Shown here piece after piece: positions 22,536 through 33,939 of a stretch of DNA of 64,000 bases. The first letter of the stretch is position 1, and each line of letters starts with the position of its first letter. A program made the translations under genes and the position numbers. The DNA is from Cyrtodaria siliqua (lineage: Eukaryota; Mollusca; Bivalvia; Adapedonta; Hiatellidae): assembly GCA_037043455.1 (NCBI GenBank), contig JAWPHD010005571.1, positions 96,607-160,606 of the forward strand, written 5' to 3'. Under the pieces are notes generated by a model. The model was not told the origin of the DNA, did no database searches, and was given only the letters and a program-made list of their open reading frames with translations.

Positions 22536-22919
22536 CTATATAAAACATATATCGGCTTTTCTAGAGTGGCTGAAACTGAAAGTTGGGTATGTCTGGGGTT
22601 GATTGCACATTGGGGGCATCTGCACGTGGTGACAACCGCCACTGGGACGGGCTCTCCATGTGTGTCCACCTTGGGAGCCACCTATCCCTGTGTTCCCAAA
22701 TGCACCCACTACATCCTCCCCCCTCTCTATTTTCTGGTGATCGACCCCACCCAGAAAGTCTGTTCCTACTGCTGGGGGCATGCATGGCTTTGGTGTGAAA
22801 TCTAACATGTGCTGTACCCCCAGCCACAAATTATCCGTGAGTGTCTCCCACATTCCCAGGGTGAGGTTGCCATGTGCCCTCCGTACTGCCACAATGGCAG
22901 ATGCCAACTTTGAACCCAT
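22536..22919 (-). pseudogene. gypsy leader / gag N-terminal-like frame
   Basis: A 127-codon minus-strand frame in GC-rich element sequence between the primer site and the AT-rich insert. It begins MGSKLASAIVAVRRAHGNLT and is rich in Gly/Cys/Pro. Its position fits the 5' leader or N-terminal Gag of the element, cut off from the capsid by the insert. No motif confirms this; it could be non-coding leader. Confidence 0.35.
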
Positions 22920-23374
22920 CCCTGGAATGTGCAGCAGATCCCCGCGGATGCATAATTGACCAAGATCCGCGCCTGAACGCCGTCAGGTCTGCAGTCCATA
23001 ATTTTACCAATTTAAATTAATCAAAGTAAATAACACTAACTGTAAACATAAATAAATCACCAGCCAAGGAACACTGCCACAAGATCAACAACGGAATCCT
23101 TCCCTGAATCAATGTTTACATCGGAACATTCCGCGCATGCGCAATGTCGCTTTGGCACCCCACTGAAAAATAGCTTATGTAACCCTCCCGGGAAAAAATA
23201 CGAACACCACAGGCAGAAACACTCAGTTTAAATGTAGGTGCGACCGAATGCCGCCAAAGACTGTCGTCCCGGCGAGATTTTCAATCTCACGCATCCCACC
23301 CACCTGTGGTGCGTGGTGCGCCGCCGGGAAGACGAATTCCCACTCGAATTATCCTCCCAGGCGCAGATTCAGAT

Positions 23375-23388
23375 CACTTCTGACACCA
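23375..23388 (-). other. primer binding site, tRNA-Leu
   Basis: On the minus strand TGGTGTCAGAAGTG begins one base inside the LTR. It matches the complement of the 3' end of animal tRNA-Leu including CCA, and weaker similarity continues into the T-arm complement. This fixes the orientation of the element. Confidence 0.85.
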
Positions 23389-23389
23389 G

Positions 23390-23641
23390 TAAAGTGTTTC
23401 CTACCTGTCTGTTGCCAGCTCCCACCGGGATCTTGTCAGGATATGAGTTAAACCACTATGTATCAGTCCTGTCGTTAGTCAGCGTCTCGTCAGTATAGCT
23501 TCATACTCGCAGAGCGCGCTCACATGTCTGCGGGCGGTCACGTGGCGTCATTTGGCGTCATTTGGCGGGAATCAGCTGGTTCCCCACAAGTCCAGAAACC
23601 AGACCGCGAGGTCATATAGACCCCCCATCGACAGTCACTAC
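23390..23641 (-). repeat. LTR, high-coordinate (5') copy
   Basis: 252 bp, nearly identical to 11965-12205 apart from an extra ~10-bp GGCGTCATTT unit and scattered substitutions. It is followed by the AGTAT duplication and then by intron sequence that continues the left flank. Confidence 0.85.
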
Positions 23642-23881
23642 AGTATGTATGAACTTTTATAAACTATTGAACAAATAACATATGTTTAACCCAAGTTAAT
23701 TTCTGGATAAACTAGATGGATACACATGCCTAGTCCATCCAAGTTTTAAAATAATATTGCAAAATGAGACTCAAAGCTGCGTTTGTTGACTTTTCTCGTA
23801 TTAGCTACTATAAGTGCTGTTAAAACGAAGACCGTTGTTTGTCAAAGTATATCATACATATTGCAATTATTCCTCTGGCAG

Positions 23882-23944
23882 ACTGACACAGATATTGGAC
23901 AACTGGAAGATGAGAGCAACGATACTGAGGGCGCCGGTGGCACG
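23882..23944 (+). CDS. module B2 microexon (63 nt, phase 0-0)
   Basis: CCTCTGGCAG|ACT...ACG|GTACGT. The peptide begins TDTDIGQLEDES and ends TEGAGGT. Unlike most modules the first codon is ACT, not ATG. It shares the GGC-GCC (GAGG) ending with B6 at 53673, so these two are a sub-lineage. The open frame extends past the donor but ends soon after. Confidence 0.72.
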
Positions 23945-24664
23945 GTACGTACTTTACAACATAATTATTGGGATCTTGCTTTCTATGATAAGTCTACATT
24001 TTGGTAACATCTTGAAGTACACGTACAACTGAATGACTATTTATATAAAACGATTTATCTCATAAGTGATCTATATTTATAACTCCGCACTTTGAAAATA
24101 TCCTACATTCTGATTGGCTGCATATATAAATCTGTATTATTGTTTATTCCGTCACAAATCTAGACATGACCGATATACTAAGCATAAATTGATTCACAGC
24201 TTAGAATTAGACTGAGAATTAAAAAAGATCGCCATGAACAATGAAATAAAACATCTCATTGTATTGAAATAATGGTAGAAACAGGACGAGCTACCCTTTG
24301 CACGGCCAAATGCCAGGTTAGCGTATGTGATGACGCGTCTTCCGTTTTTCGTCGGTCACCAACGTTCATCCGTTACCTGATTATTATGAATATAAAAACT
24401 TAATTAAATGATTTAAGAACTTCACACACATTTTGATTTGATAGTTTGATTCAATAACGAGCTGAAATTAGTGCGCGCGTCATAAAATATTTGCCTTTGA
24501 GTATGGATGAAAAGAGTAAGAAATAAAGTTGAAACAATCAGTATAGTATAGGATAATTGTGTAACCTGTGGCTTATAAGCCATTGGAGTTTGCTGGGTGT
24601 TTAATGTCATTTCGATTTGTTTTATTTTCTTGTTAAATTCTAAATAAGACTGATTGTCTTTCAA
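23945..24664. other. intron B2-A4*
   Basis: A 720-bp copy of the B-to-A intron, shorter than others through deletions. No separate feature is seen. Confidence 0.55.
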
Positions 24665-24706
24665 ATGTTAGAAGACGACTATACATGTATCGAGCCTCCG
24701 CCAATC
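24665..24706 (+). pseudogene. module A4*, A-type microexon with destroyed 3' splice site
   Basis: The expected TCTTTCAG|ATG reads TCTTTCAAATG here, so the AG is lost. The coding part is still open, 42 nt, MLEDDYTCIEPPPI, and the donor is GTAAGC. The centre (YTC in place of VKKD) is strongly altered. It is probably skipped in mature RNA. Because modules are symmetric, skipping leaves the frame intact, which would relax selection on it. Confidence 0.72.
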
Positions 24707-25890
24707 GTAAGCTCTTTACAGTCATTAAGGAAACTGCATAACTACTCATTGTTAATAAAGAAATCGGACATATAGAGAGAATACGTACATTATTAAACAT
24801 GAACCATTCTTTTATTTACAGCTTTCACATTTTACTCATGAATCATTTGTGTAACTATATCTATCCTGTATATAGATACAATTACATACATACCTAAAAT
24901 AACTATAAAATAAAAGGTCTTCACTATGTTCAAATATAAAGCCATTATGAGAAACGTCATAGTTTCACCTACAAATCAAATGTCGGAACTTATTACGTCC
25001 CTTTTCATGTCACTATCATGTGTTTTAATACAATTCATCGAAATTCACTGTAACAATAATTTTAAACAATGGTCTATAGGCTACATCATGATAACCTGAT
25101 TTCACAACGTCTTAGTACGATATTTTCTATTTGTTATTGATAGTTCGATCTGTTTATTGCAGATATGTTCAAAGTTTAACTATAAACAGCAGTTCATAAA
25201 AACGCATGTATATTCAGATCCAATTATTGTCATATGTAATGTTTTTAGGTCACCATTCTTTTTATATAATGTACCTCCAACACAGTATAGAAAGACTTTC
25301 GATTAAAACTGATAACCTAGCTTTATACTTTGAGTTATTGTATTATATAATTAAATGTACAACATAGATCGTTAAATCTAAGGAAAGTAAGGAAAGAGAA
25401 ATAAACTGAGAAATCAATACTTAATCAATTAGTTCAAATGTTTTTGTTTTATTTAATATTGAAGTAACACATATGCATTATACTATACATGTCACGTCAT
25501 TTATTTTCGTTGTATTTCTAGTTATACTTGTAAACAATATATGTACATGTGTATGAAATATCATGTGCCATCACATGCATAACGATTTACAACTAATACA
25601 TCTAAGAAGAGAACGTATTCGCCCGGAGATCTACGCTCACGACTGAAACAAAGCATCGTTTTAAATGATTATTTATATTGAGCAGTGTTTAACGCTTACC
25701 GAAATTAGAGAGACAGTTGCAAGAGTGACCAAAAGCGATATACCGTGTTTTCGATAGTTTCTAGCTTCATTATATGTTTCTATAAGCAGTAATAGACTAC
25801 ATTATTCTCCGAAATTTTATATACGTCACGAATCTTTTTAAACATAATGTATTGATTAACGCTAAATAACATTGATTGAATGTCTTTCAG
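24707..25890. other. intron A4*-A5
   Basis: Joins post-A intron sequence to a post-B type end with no B module between, as in 6479-8225. No independent element is recognised. Confidence 0.5.
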
Positions 25891-25935
25891 ATGTTAGAAG
25901 ATGACGTTAAGAAAGATATCGAGCTTCTGTCAACC
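25891..25935 (+). CDS. module A5 microexon (45 nt, phase 0-0)
   Basis: TGTCTTTCAG|ATG...ACC|GTAAGT encodes MLEDDVKKDIELLST. Pro-Pro is replaced by Leu-Leu. The 97-codon open frame starting here runs past the donor and is not real coding beyond 25935. Confidence 0.72.
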
Positions 25936-26394
25936 GTAAGTTCTTTACAGTCATTATGTACACTACATAACACATGCTTAGTTACACAGAGCTTACTAAT
26001 TGTTATAAAGAAACCTGACACATACAGAGAATACGTACATTATCAAACATACTACACGAACATTACTACTTTTGTTTTACAACTTTCACTTTTTACTCGG
26101 GGGATCGTTTGCGTAACAAAATATATCATGTGTATAGATACAAATAGTGTGTACACAAATCTGAAGTAACTATAACGTATAAGAACCTACAATGTGTTTA
26201 AATTTAAATCCATTCTGAAAACAACGTCTGTGAGTGTGAACATAGTTTCACCTATAATTCAAATGTTTGTATTTATTCTGTTCCTAGTCTTTCACTGTCA
26301 GTTATTGCAATTAGATTCATCGGTTGTAACGTTAAGTTTAAACAATGGTCTATGGGTAACATCATGATGTTTAGACTTCACAACGTCTTAGTCT

Positions 26395-26604
26395 TATAAA
26401 ATACATACAAATCCATGTTAGATAAAGAAATAACTTATTTCTAGCGGGTTTATATTGTACCAGATCAATACATGGAGACCATCGATACCAAGGGCGGTTA
26501 CGATGTATTTCAAGTCCAAAACACAAGATTCTGGTCTCGCACAATATAAACCCGTTTGTAAAAATCTATTTGTTTATCTGACATGGATGTGTATGTATTT
26601 TATA
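26395..26604. mobile_element. foldback MITE with ~64-bp imperfect terminal inverted repeats
   Basis: TATAAAATACATACAAATCC at the left end is mirrored by GGATGTGTATGTATTTTATA at the right end. About 64 bp pair with roughly 80% identity, up to GGGTTTATATTGT on each side. The 80-bp centre has no coding capacity. Paralogous introns lack it. A further ~280 bp of unfamiliar DNA follows, before intron homology resumes near 26880, so it may be part of a larger insertion. Confidence 0.8.
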
Positions 26605-27146
26605 CACACCTTTTCGAGAGATTGAACATAATACAAACAAATTCTGACAACTTACGTTTATTTCCATCTCTCAGCACCAAATAAATAAAATATACAGTTT
26701 TATTTTTTTTTAACATTTTCAATTTGTTGCTTTAACAACTTAAACGTAATCGTTGTTTTCCGACGTTTAACATCGTTTAACATGACGCCCTAACGATTGA
26801 AGGACGCGACGTCAGAGGTATTGATACCATTTTTAAAAACTCCTAAATAACCAATCAGCATTGAGTATTTTAATAAACCATGTTAGATTTGTTTTTCTTT
26901 TTCATATTTCACTTCATATACCTCCTACAAGGTATAGCATAAATAGTATGAAATTGGAAATTTAGAAATCGCCGAACAAAATAAATATAACAATATTGCA
27001 GTCACACAGGGTAGTGGTTAGTGGGTATCATTTCAAAATGAGCCTCAAACCTGTAGTTCAAGTATATTGTATTGTAATTTTTGTTGCATGTACCACGAAG
27101 TCTGCTGTTTTGCCTAAACTATCAGATTTAATTATTTCTCCGGCAG

Positions 27147-27209
27147 ATGGACACAGACATTAGACAAATGGAATATGAGAGAAAGGATGATGAGGGAGTC
27201 GGTGACGAG
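27147..27209 (+). CDS. module B3 microexon (63 nt, phase 0-0, altered donor)
   Basis: CTCCGGCAG|ATG...GAG|GTAGTA. The peptide begins MDTDIRQMEYER and ends EGVGDE. The usual GGCACG|GTACGT has become GACGAG|GTAGTA, changing the last residues and weakening the donor, so splicing efficiency is uncertain. Confidence 0.62.
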
Positions 27210-28686
27210 GTAGTACTTTACAACACACTTTGCTTTCTGTAATGCGTCTACATTTTAGTAACAGCCTTAATTATTCCCAAAAAGAAAACAAAGGATGCAA
27301 ATTGAATATTGAATAATAACTCTTGATATAAATTGACATATATCTCGTAAGTCATCAATATTGCAGTGGATATAACAAAACCGAGTTTCAAAATGTAAGT
27401 CACTGGTCAAGGTCATGCAATGTCTGTGTCCTGTCTATGATTCTTGAACTGTTGGTCACGAGGTTTTGAGACAGTACTTAATGTATTTATGTTTGTCCAG
27501 TCTACAAACATACCAATGCTCTTCGAAGCTAGTATGGGGAAAATGTGAAACAACACCGACATGAATTGAATACGGGCATTTAATTAATGCCATAACATAA
27601 CTCTCATATGTGTAGAACAAAGCATATATAAAATGCCATATAAACAGTTCAGAAAATACATTTGACCTAGCAATTCACAACGGCCAGACAATATACAATG
27701 AGACTTATCTATATTACCTTACTATCGGTTAACGATCGGGATATCTCCGTGAAAGAAAATACATTATCGCTAATATTAACTGTTAACATAAAAATATCTA
27801 ACTGTGACGTTGAGTTATAACGTCAATAATGTGTTGAGGATGTCGACGCCAGGACCGAAAAAGTTCAGAAACGCGAAGCATTTCAGCTAAGATGAACTGA
27901 TTTAGAATGTCTGTGTCGTGAATGATTTTCTTGTACAGCAGAAAAAGTATCTATGTCAATCACTTAATGACGAAAATGGGAGGGAAAATCCGTCATAAGC
28001 ACGGTTACATCTATAAATGTTAAGTTACCTACTCAACCGGAGACTTTTACTCAGAAACATAAAAACAAACATCATAATATACCAATGCAGAATTGCTAAA
28101 AAGAAACTAACTCAATAAAGTCTAACAGAACATCCACGTGGAGCACATCATACCCATGAAGCAGACGCCGACTTAATATTAAAAAGACACCAAATTATAG
28201 CAACAGGTGGCCCTGAATACAACATTTACATATGCACATCATGCACTTTATTGTTTAACAATGTCTTTGTAACACCGTTTCACAATCGATTATGGAGACA
28301 GACTAACTTGGTATGTGTTCATGACCTGTTAATTCTAATACAAGTCTTCTCGCCTGGGTCTTCCTGAATTATTACAGTTGAGTTAAATTGTATCGCTGTA
28401 AAGCATACTCTAAATGTACTTGTCCGAGATTCTGTTGTTATCGGCTGGTATAATCAACAATAATACTTAATCCTATCTGAATTTCTTCGTGTATGACATA
28501 CAATTTAATGTTTACAACACGGGATCGTTTACACTGATTTTCGTCCTTTAGATTGTTAGTTTTATTTTATTTTAAGGCGATCTTGTGCATATAGAACACA
28601 TTGTTAAAAGCAGATATATAATTCGACAAAATTATACAATGCAATTAATATACTTAAAAAACTTAATACAATGTTATGTCTTTCAG
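27210..28686. other. intron B3-A6, mostly unique sequence
   Basis: The first ~80 bp match other post-B introns. From about 27290 to 28600 the sequence has no counterpart elsewhere in the window and no coding potential; homology returns only ~100 bp before A6. It is probably an old insertion or replacement of unknown type. Confidence 0.5.
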
Positions 28687-28731
28687 ATGTTGGGAGATGA
28701 AGTTAAGAAATATATCAAACCTCTGTCAACC
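28687..28731 (+). CDS. module A6 microexon (45 nt, phase 0-0)
   Basis: TGTCTTTCAG|ATG...ACC|GTAAGT encodes MLGDEVKKYIKPLST. It has less acidic character (G for E at 3, Y for D at 9, K for E at 11) but intact frame and splice sites. Confidence 0.7.
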
Positions 28732-29922
28732 GTAAGTTATTTATAGTCATAAGTACACTACATAACACAGTATTTATTGGTAGCATAGAGACTACTAATT
28801 GTTATAAAGAAACCGGACGCATACGGGGCACACATACATTATCCAACATAATACACGAACTTTATTATTTTCTTTACAACTTTCACCTTTTACTCATGAA
28901 TACTTTGTGTAACAATATATATGATATATATAGATACAATTAGTGTACACATACCTAAAACAACTATAAGGTATATGGCCTGCACCATATTTCTAATGTA
29001 AAGTCATTCGTAAAAAACGTCTGTGAGGGCGAACATAGTTTCACCTTCAAATCGTATGTTTAAACGTATTATGTCAATTTTCTTGTCACTATTAGTTGCC
29101 GAAGTAAGATTCATCGGTTGAAACATTATTGGTCCGTGGGAAACATCTTGATACTTAGACTTTCGATAGACTGGCGACGTTCAATAATGCTACAAAATGT
29201 TTTCAAGCTTACCCCGTTCATAAAGTGCAGAGACTACCTTGTCAACTTAATTGTTTTAAATGCAACGATCTGATTGGATGATTTGAATTGAAATATGACA
29301 TTGAATAGAATATGGCCGATATAGTAAGCAAGATTCTATTCACAGCTTAGAACTAGAATTAAAAAATCGCCATGAAGATAATTTAAAAGACATTATTGTA
29401 TTAAAATAATGGTAAAAACTGTACAAAACAGGCCAGATTAGCTGATGTGATGCCGCGTTTTCCGTTTTCCGTCGGTTCCCAATGTTCATCCGTCACCTGA
29501 TTCGTATGAATACAAAAACTTAAATAAATGATGTAAGAACCTCACACGCAATTTGATTTGATAATTTGATTCAACATTGGCGCGTTCGTCACAAAATGTT
29601 TGCCATTCAGTATCGATGAAAGTAGGTATAAAATAGTAAGAAAAGTTGAAACAAACACAATGACTATAGTATAGGATACTTGTATAACCTGCGGCTCACA
29701 CGCATTTTGATTTGATGTATATATACTTGCACATGAATAACGAATACATCTATGAATAGAAATTATTCGGGCGGAGATTTACACTCGCGACTGAAACAAA
29801 TATGTTTCTATAAGCTGTAATAGACTACATTATTAGGCAAAATTACGCCATTGTATCAAGGTCACTAATCTTCTTAAACCTATTTTATCGTTAAATACTA
29901 AATAAAATTGGATGCTTTTCAG
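28732..29922. other. intron A6-A7
   Basis: Post-A intron sequence to about 29160, then post-B type sequence from about 29330. A third instance of adjacent A modules with the B module lost. Nothing else is seen. Confidence 0.5.
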
Positions 29923-29967
29923 ATGTTAGAAGATGACGTTAAGAAAGAAGTTGAGCCTCCTTCAACC
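29923..29967 (+). CDS. module A7 microexon (45 nt, phase 0-0)
   Basis: GATGCTTTTCAG|ATG...ACC|GTAAGT encodes MLEDDVKKEVEPPST, close to the consensus. The 95-codon frame running past the donor is incidental. Confidence 0.73.
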
Positions 29968-30169
29968 GTAAGTTATTTACAGTCATTAAGTATACTACAT
30001 AACACGTTCTTGGTTTCATATAGATTACTAATTGATATAAAAAACAGGACACATACAGAGATAACGTGCATTATTAAACATACGAGTAATACACACATCT
30101 TACTAATTCTTTTTTTACAGCTTTCATTTTTTTTGCCGCTTTTATTACTACGCAATATTTTGTATAACC

Positions 30170-30890
30170 ATATCTATTGTTACCTGTATATCTAAACGTT
30201 TACATGTATTGTTGCATATGCCTCAGAGTGTACATGCATTGTTGCATTTTTATTACTGATATGGCCTTGAAGAAAGTTAAAAATAGTATAGATGTAAACA
30301 TGTTTACAATGTATATGCACATTATTTATGCAAATTCATTGATGATAATTTGGACTGTTTTCATTGGACTATTTGATGCAAATTCGTTTATGATGAAATT
30401 TAGACTATTTTTATCGGGGAAAGCCTTCAGGAACTGTCTGTGACGCTATATACGTAGGCTAGCTCTGGGCTCCCTGCAGTTGGGTTGAGTAGAGATCAAT
30501 TTCAGTATTCTTCAATAAAGTTAATTTAGATTTCGATGCTTTTAGAAAATATGATTGTAAGAGGATCTAATACATATTGTGCTCATTCATAATAACAGTG
30601 AAATTGGATATTTGGACTAAGTCTGAAAAATTGGAAATTAATTTAGAAATAAAGGGACCCTTAATGCTTTGGATTAAACAGACACTTACCGTTTTGGATT
30701 AAAGAGACACTTGTTAATCTGAATTAAAGGAACGTTGGATAATTTTATTTGGATTTAATGCAAAGATTGGATATTAATTGAAAAAACTGGATTTGTTATT
30801 CCGTAAGTGAATATTTTATGTAAATAAATTTGTTAATTATATTTTTGTGTGGCTAGTTTTGCTTCCTTTCTTGTTACATTTTTCTCATAA
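30170..30890. repeat. AT-rich repeat insertion, related to about 50860-51405
   Basis: Interrupts the post-A intron homology after 30165, which resumes at about 30890 (ACTATCATGTATTAGATAG). Its right part (GATTAAAGAGACACTTG, CCGTAAGTGAATATTTT, TTGCTTCCTTTCTTGTTACAT) matches 51190-51405. The small frame 30177-30443 is not supported. Family unknown. Confidence 0.5.
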
Positions 30891-32055
30891 CACTATCATG
30901 TATTAGATAGAATTTGAGTACTTATACATAAAATAACTATAAGGTATAAGATCCTGCTCTGTTTTCCAATTAAAACATTCGGACTAACTGCTGTGAGTGT
31001 GTGAACATAGTTTCACCTACAAATGGCATGTTTGAACGTATTCTGTCCCTTTTCCTGTCACTGTCAGTTGTTGTAATAGATTCATTGACTGTAACATTAA
31101 TTTAAAACAATGGTCTATGGGTAATTTCATGATATTTAGACTTATATATTCTTTTTATTTATTTCCTTTCTTATTGATGTTTCGATCTGTCCATTGCAGG
31201 ATATTGTCCAAGTTTAACTATAAACATTTCATAAGACGCACTTACCTTTAGATCAAGTCATTTACATGTTATTGTTTTACGTCATATTTCGTTTCATATA
31301 CCTCCTACAAGGTATAGCAAGATGTCCCACTAGAACTAATAACAAAGCTTATATACTGACAAGGGTGATTTAACAACTTATATCTTTAAATATAATGAAA
31401 GACTATAAAGTATAAGAACCTGCACTGTGTTCAAGTTTAAAGCCTTTCTGAAAAAATGTCTGTGAGTGTGAACATAGCTTCATTTAAAAATTAATGTTTG
31501 AACTCATTCTGTTCCATTTCTTTCACTATCAGTTGTTTTAAGTAGATTCATCGGCGGTAACGTTAACTTTAAACAATGGTCTATGGGTAACATCTTGATG
31601 TTTAGATTTCACAACGTCTTAGTAAGTCATATATGTGTTTTCCTTTTTGATAGTTCACCACTTCATAACCTCCTACTAGGTATAATAAACATAGTATGAA
31701 ATTGGAAATTTCGAAATCGTCGACCGAAGACAATAAATATAAATATATTACATTCTCTATGTTCTCTGTTTGATTGTTCATTAACGGTAGTGAAAAATAC
31801 TGGCTACCGTTCACTCCTCTAGCCCCGTGTTGAGCAGAACTCACTATTTAAAATGTCAATAGTACAAACATATTATTACACTTAGTCTGTGTTTATATCA
31901 CGTGTACATGTGTATTTTAGGGTAATATATGTACACTGACGCTATCGCACAGGGTAGTGAACCTCAAATCTGTATATTGTATTGAAATTGTTGTTAAAAC
32001 GTAGACTGCTGCTTGTCATAAACTATCATAGTTAATACAGTTATTTCTCTGTCAG

Positions 32056-32118
32056 ATGGACACACACACTGGACAAATGGAAGATAAGAGAAAGGATGAT
32101 GAGACCGTCGGTGGCACG
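32056..32118 (+). CDS. module B4 microexon (63 nt, phase 0-0)
   Basis: CTCTGTCAG|ATG...ACG|GTACGT. The peptide begins MDTHTGQMEDKR and ends DETVGGT. His-Thr replaces the usual acidic/Ile pair. It opens the duplicated block whose second copy starts at B5 (40145). Confidence 0.72.
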
Positions 32119-32755
32119 GTACGTACGTTATAACATTCTTCTATATGTTAGTAACCCTTTCAGTACCCCATACAAAGTGTACCAAATAATGAATCTTTAT
32201 ATAAATAATATATCTCAAAAGCCATCTATGTATAGGATAAAGGCTATATGGTGATGATTTCTGTTCATTGGCTCTATCCGACTTAGTGTTTACCATAGGG
32301 TTTATCGGTATTCGCTATATAGGTCACACATTTAACCGTGAAGATTGCTTTTTGTAAAATCGTCATGAATAAATGGTGCAAGTATTTGAAAATCTGAGGC
32401 AACTGATTGGGATTAGGGTTAACACTAAATTTATTATTCCGCATTTTGAAAACGTCTTGCATTCTCACTGGCTGCATATACAAATCTGTAGTATGATTTA
32501 TTCCGTCGCAAATTTAGACATTGCGTATTTATTAATCATGAATTTATTCACAGCTCAGAATTAAGCTGACAATTTAAAACAAAAATCGCCATGAACATAA
32601 TTAAAACATCTTATTATATAGGCATACTGTTAGAGACTGTACGAGCTGCCCTCTGCATGGCCACAGGCCAGATAACCTTATGTGATGGCGCGTTTTTCGT
32701 TGGTGCCCAACGTTCATCCGTTCCATGATTCGTATGAATACACAAACTTAAACAT

Positions 32756-33385
32756 ATTTTGCGTCCGCATGTTGATGCTCCATCTGACTATCAAAGGCAT
32801 TTATTGAAAATCATTTATTTAAACAAAGGCATCGATTTCATTATTTTAGCTAGTGCTTTTAGTGACAGGCGGGTGACCGACAAAATTCCTAAATATTTCA
32901 AAAATATTGAGACTCCTATTATATGTTACAAGTATAATATATCAACAAGAGATCTTATTTTCAATTAGAATAGGATAGTTTCTGATCTTGAAATCTATAT
33001 TTCTAATCCCACTGTTTTAGAATTTTAAATTTTGTATATTTGGTCATGTTGTCACTTGCAATCTTGATATTATTCAGAATAAAAGGATCAAGCAACTGAT
33101 TGCCAATGTCCTAAGTATCGCCTTCCATCGGATATTGGTTTGAATGCCTGTCGTAATGAATTCCTTAAAATAGTTTTGTACTAAGTGATGTAAACGCGAA
33201 AGCGCTGATAAAAATGCACTTACTGCCTAGATGAAAACAATGTTTGAAATTATCGAACTACGGATACAGTTTTATGTGTCTAATTCCTCTCTGGGAATCA
33301 AGACTCTTCATATTAAATGTGTACTAGTTCCTGCAGACAAAGCCTCTAACAATATCAGTATTGTCTGACGACTGCACTATATCAG
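32756..33385 (+). pseudogene. Penelope-like/retroelement RT remnant, 5' part
   Basis: Frames with stops. The first (32759-32968) contains DYQRHLLKIIYLNKGIDFI and TPIICYKYNISTRDLIFN, patterns I recall from the N-terminal part of a reverse transcriptase family abundant in bivalves, probably Penelope-like. Downstream, PKYRLPSDIG and LVPADKASNNI-like pieces in other frames continue the same protein. The element is interrupted at about 33386 by a dispersed repeat and continues after 33940. Confidence 0.55.
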
Positions 33386-33930
33386 TACTTTGAATAAGGA
33401 TAAAAATATCGGACAGGGAAAGCAGCATTCAAGGACGACAGTCAACCACAAAACACAAAACCAAACACGCAAACAGACAAACGAAAAGGCAAAAGTAATA
33501 AAAAATGCAAACGACATCACAAACACAAAAGGGTTGACAATAGGGCTACCGCCTTGGAACGGTCAGTGGCAAAGTAGGCCACTGGGGGTTTAAACCGGTT
33601 CTAGGGTGCACCAAACCTCACACTTACCCTACTGTCATCCCATTAAAACAGGACAGTGTAAATAAAGAAATCCCCGCCATGATCTAAACTCTTACCAACA
33701 AGGCAGCATCAATAGGCAATATAAGTAAAACACAAATATGCTCGTGTAAATATAATACAAAAAAACAATAGCCTAGAAAGCCACAATGAAGGTACTCAAT
33801 GACTTGGCAGAAGCCAGAGCAGTAAGAGAATACACCATTAAGGGCACGACAAGAAAGAACATGGACAAACATCAAACGCCACCTTCCCGATGGGCTTTAG
33901 GTAGGCGTCATCATAGGGTCCACAGCCTGT
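33386..33930. repeat. dispersed repeat ('GGGTTGACAATAGGGCTACC' family) inserted in the RT remnant
   Basis: Landmarks in order: ACAGTCAACCACAAAAC, GGGTTGACAATAGGGCTACC, GGTTTAAACCGGTTCTAGGG, CTACTGTCATCCC, ACAGTGTAAATAAAG. It matches 37869-38165, 50170-50465 and 60245-60515. The part after ~33710 (to the RT homology at ~33940) is not in the other copies. The RT remnant reads on at both sides, so this is a nested insertion. The small open frames inside are not genes. Confidence 0.65.
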
Positions 33931-33939
33931 CCGGTCATC

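Larger units (their letters stand above)
16961..22560. other. 5.6-kb AT-rich segment inside the gypsy element
   Basis: Base composition drops sharply to AT-rich between about 16960 and 22560, while the element on each side is GC-rich. It contains one two-exon minus-strand gene (17711-21453) and otherwise non-coding DNA. No convincing terminal inverted repeats or target duplication were found at its ends, although AAGGGaC/AATTCA-like motifs occur near both. It may be a nested transposon, captured host DNA or a cargo gene. The margins are accurate only to tens of bases. Between 16961-17684 and 21454-22535 no further gene is seen. Confidence 0.55.
11965..23641 (-). mobile_element. Ty3/gypsy LTR retrotransposon, minus orientation, pol-deficient, with large internal insert
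   Basis: The two LTRs (11965-12205 and 23390-23641) lie in the same orientation. Both outer flanks carry AGTAT, and a paralogous unoccupied site near 53428 reads TACAGTATGTATGAAC, exactly the two flanks joined through one AGTAT. In minus orientation the order is LTR, tRNA-Leu primer site, leader with a gag-like N-terminal frame, AT-rich insert, gag, zinc knuckle, protease, degraded remainder, polypurine tract, LTR. No reverse transcriptase, RNase H or integrase motif was found in the ~2.2 kb after protease, so the copy cannot be autonomous. GC content is visibly higher than in the surrounding DNA, except in the insert. Confidence 0.85.

Noticed and set aside
16961..22560. Terminal inverted repeats at the ends of the AT-rich insert
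   Set aside because: Motifs such as CAACTTTC(G/A)GT and AAGGG-C-AATTCA occur in inverted form near both ends, but the similarity is short and gapped, too weak to define a transposon.
25876..26169. 97-codon ORF starting at module A5
   Set aside because: Only the first 15 codons are exon. The rest reads through a consensus GTAAGT donor, and the same positions are closed in the other copies.
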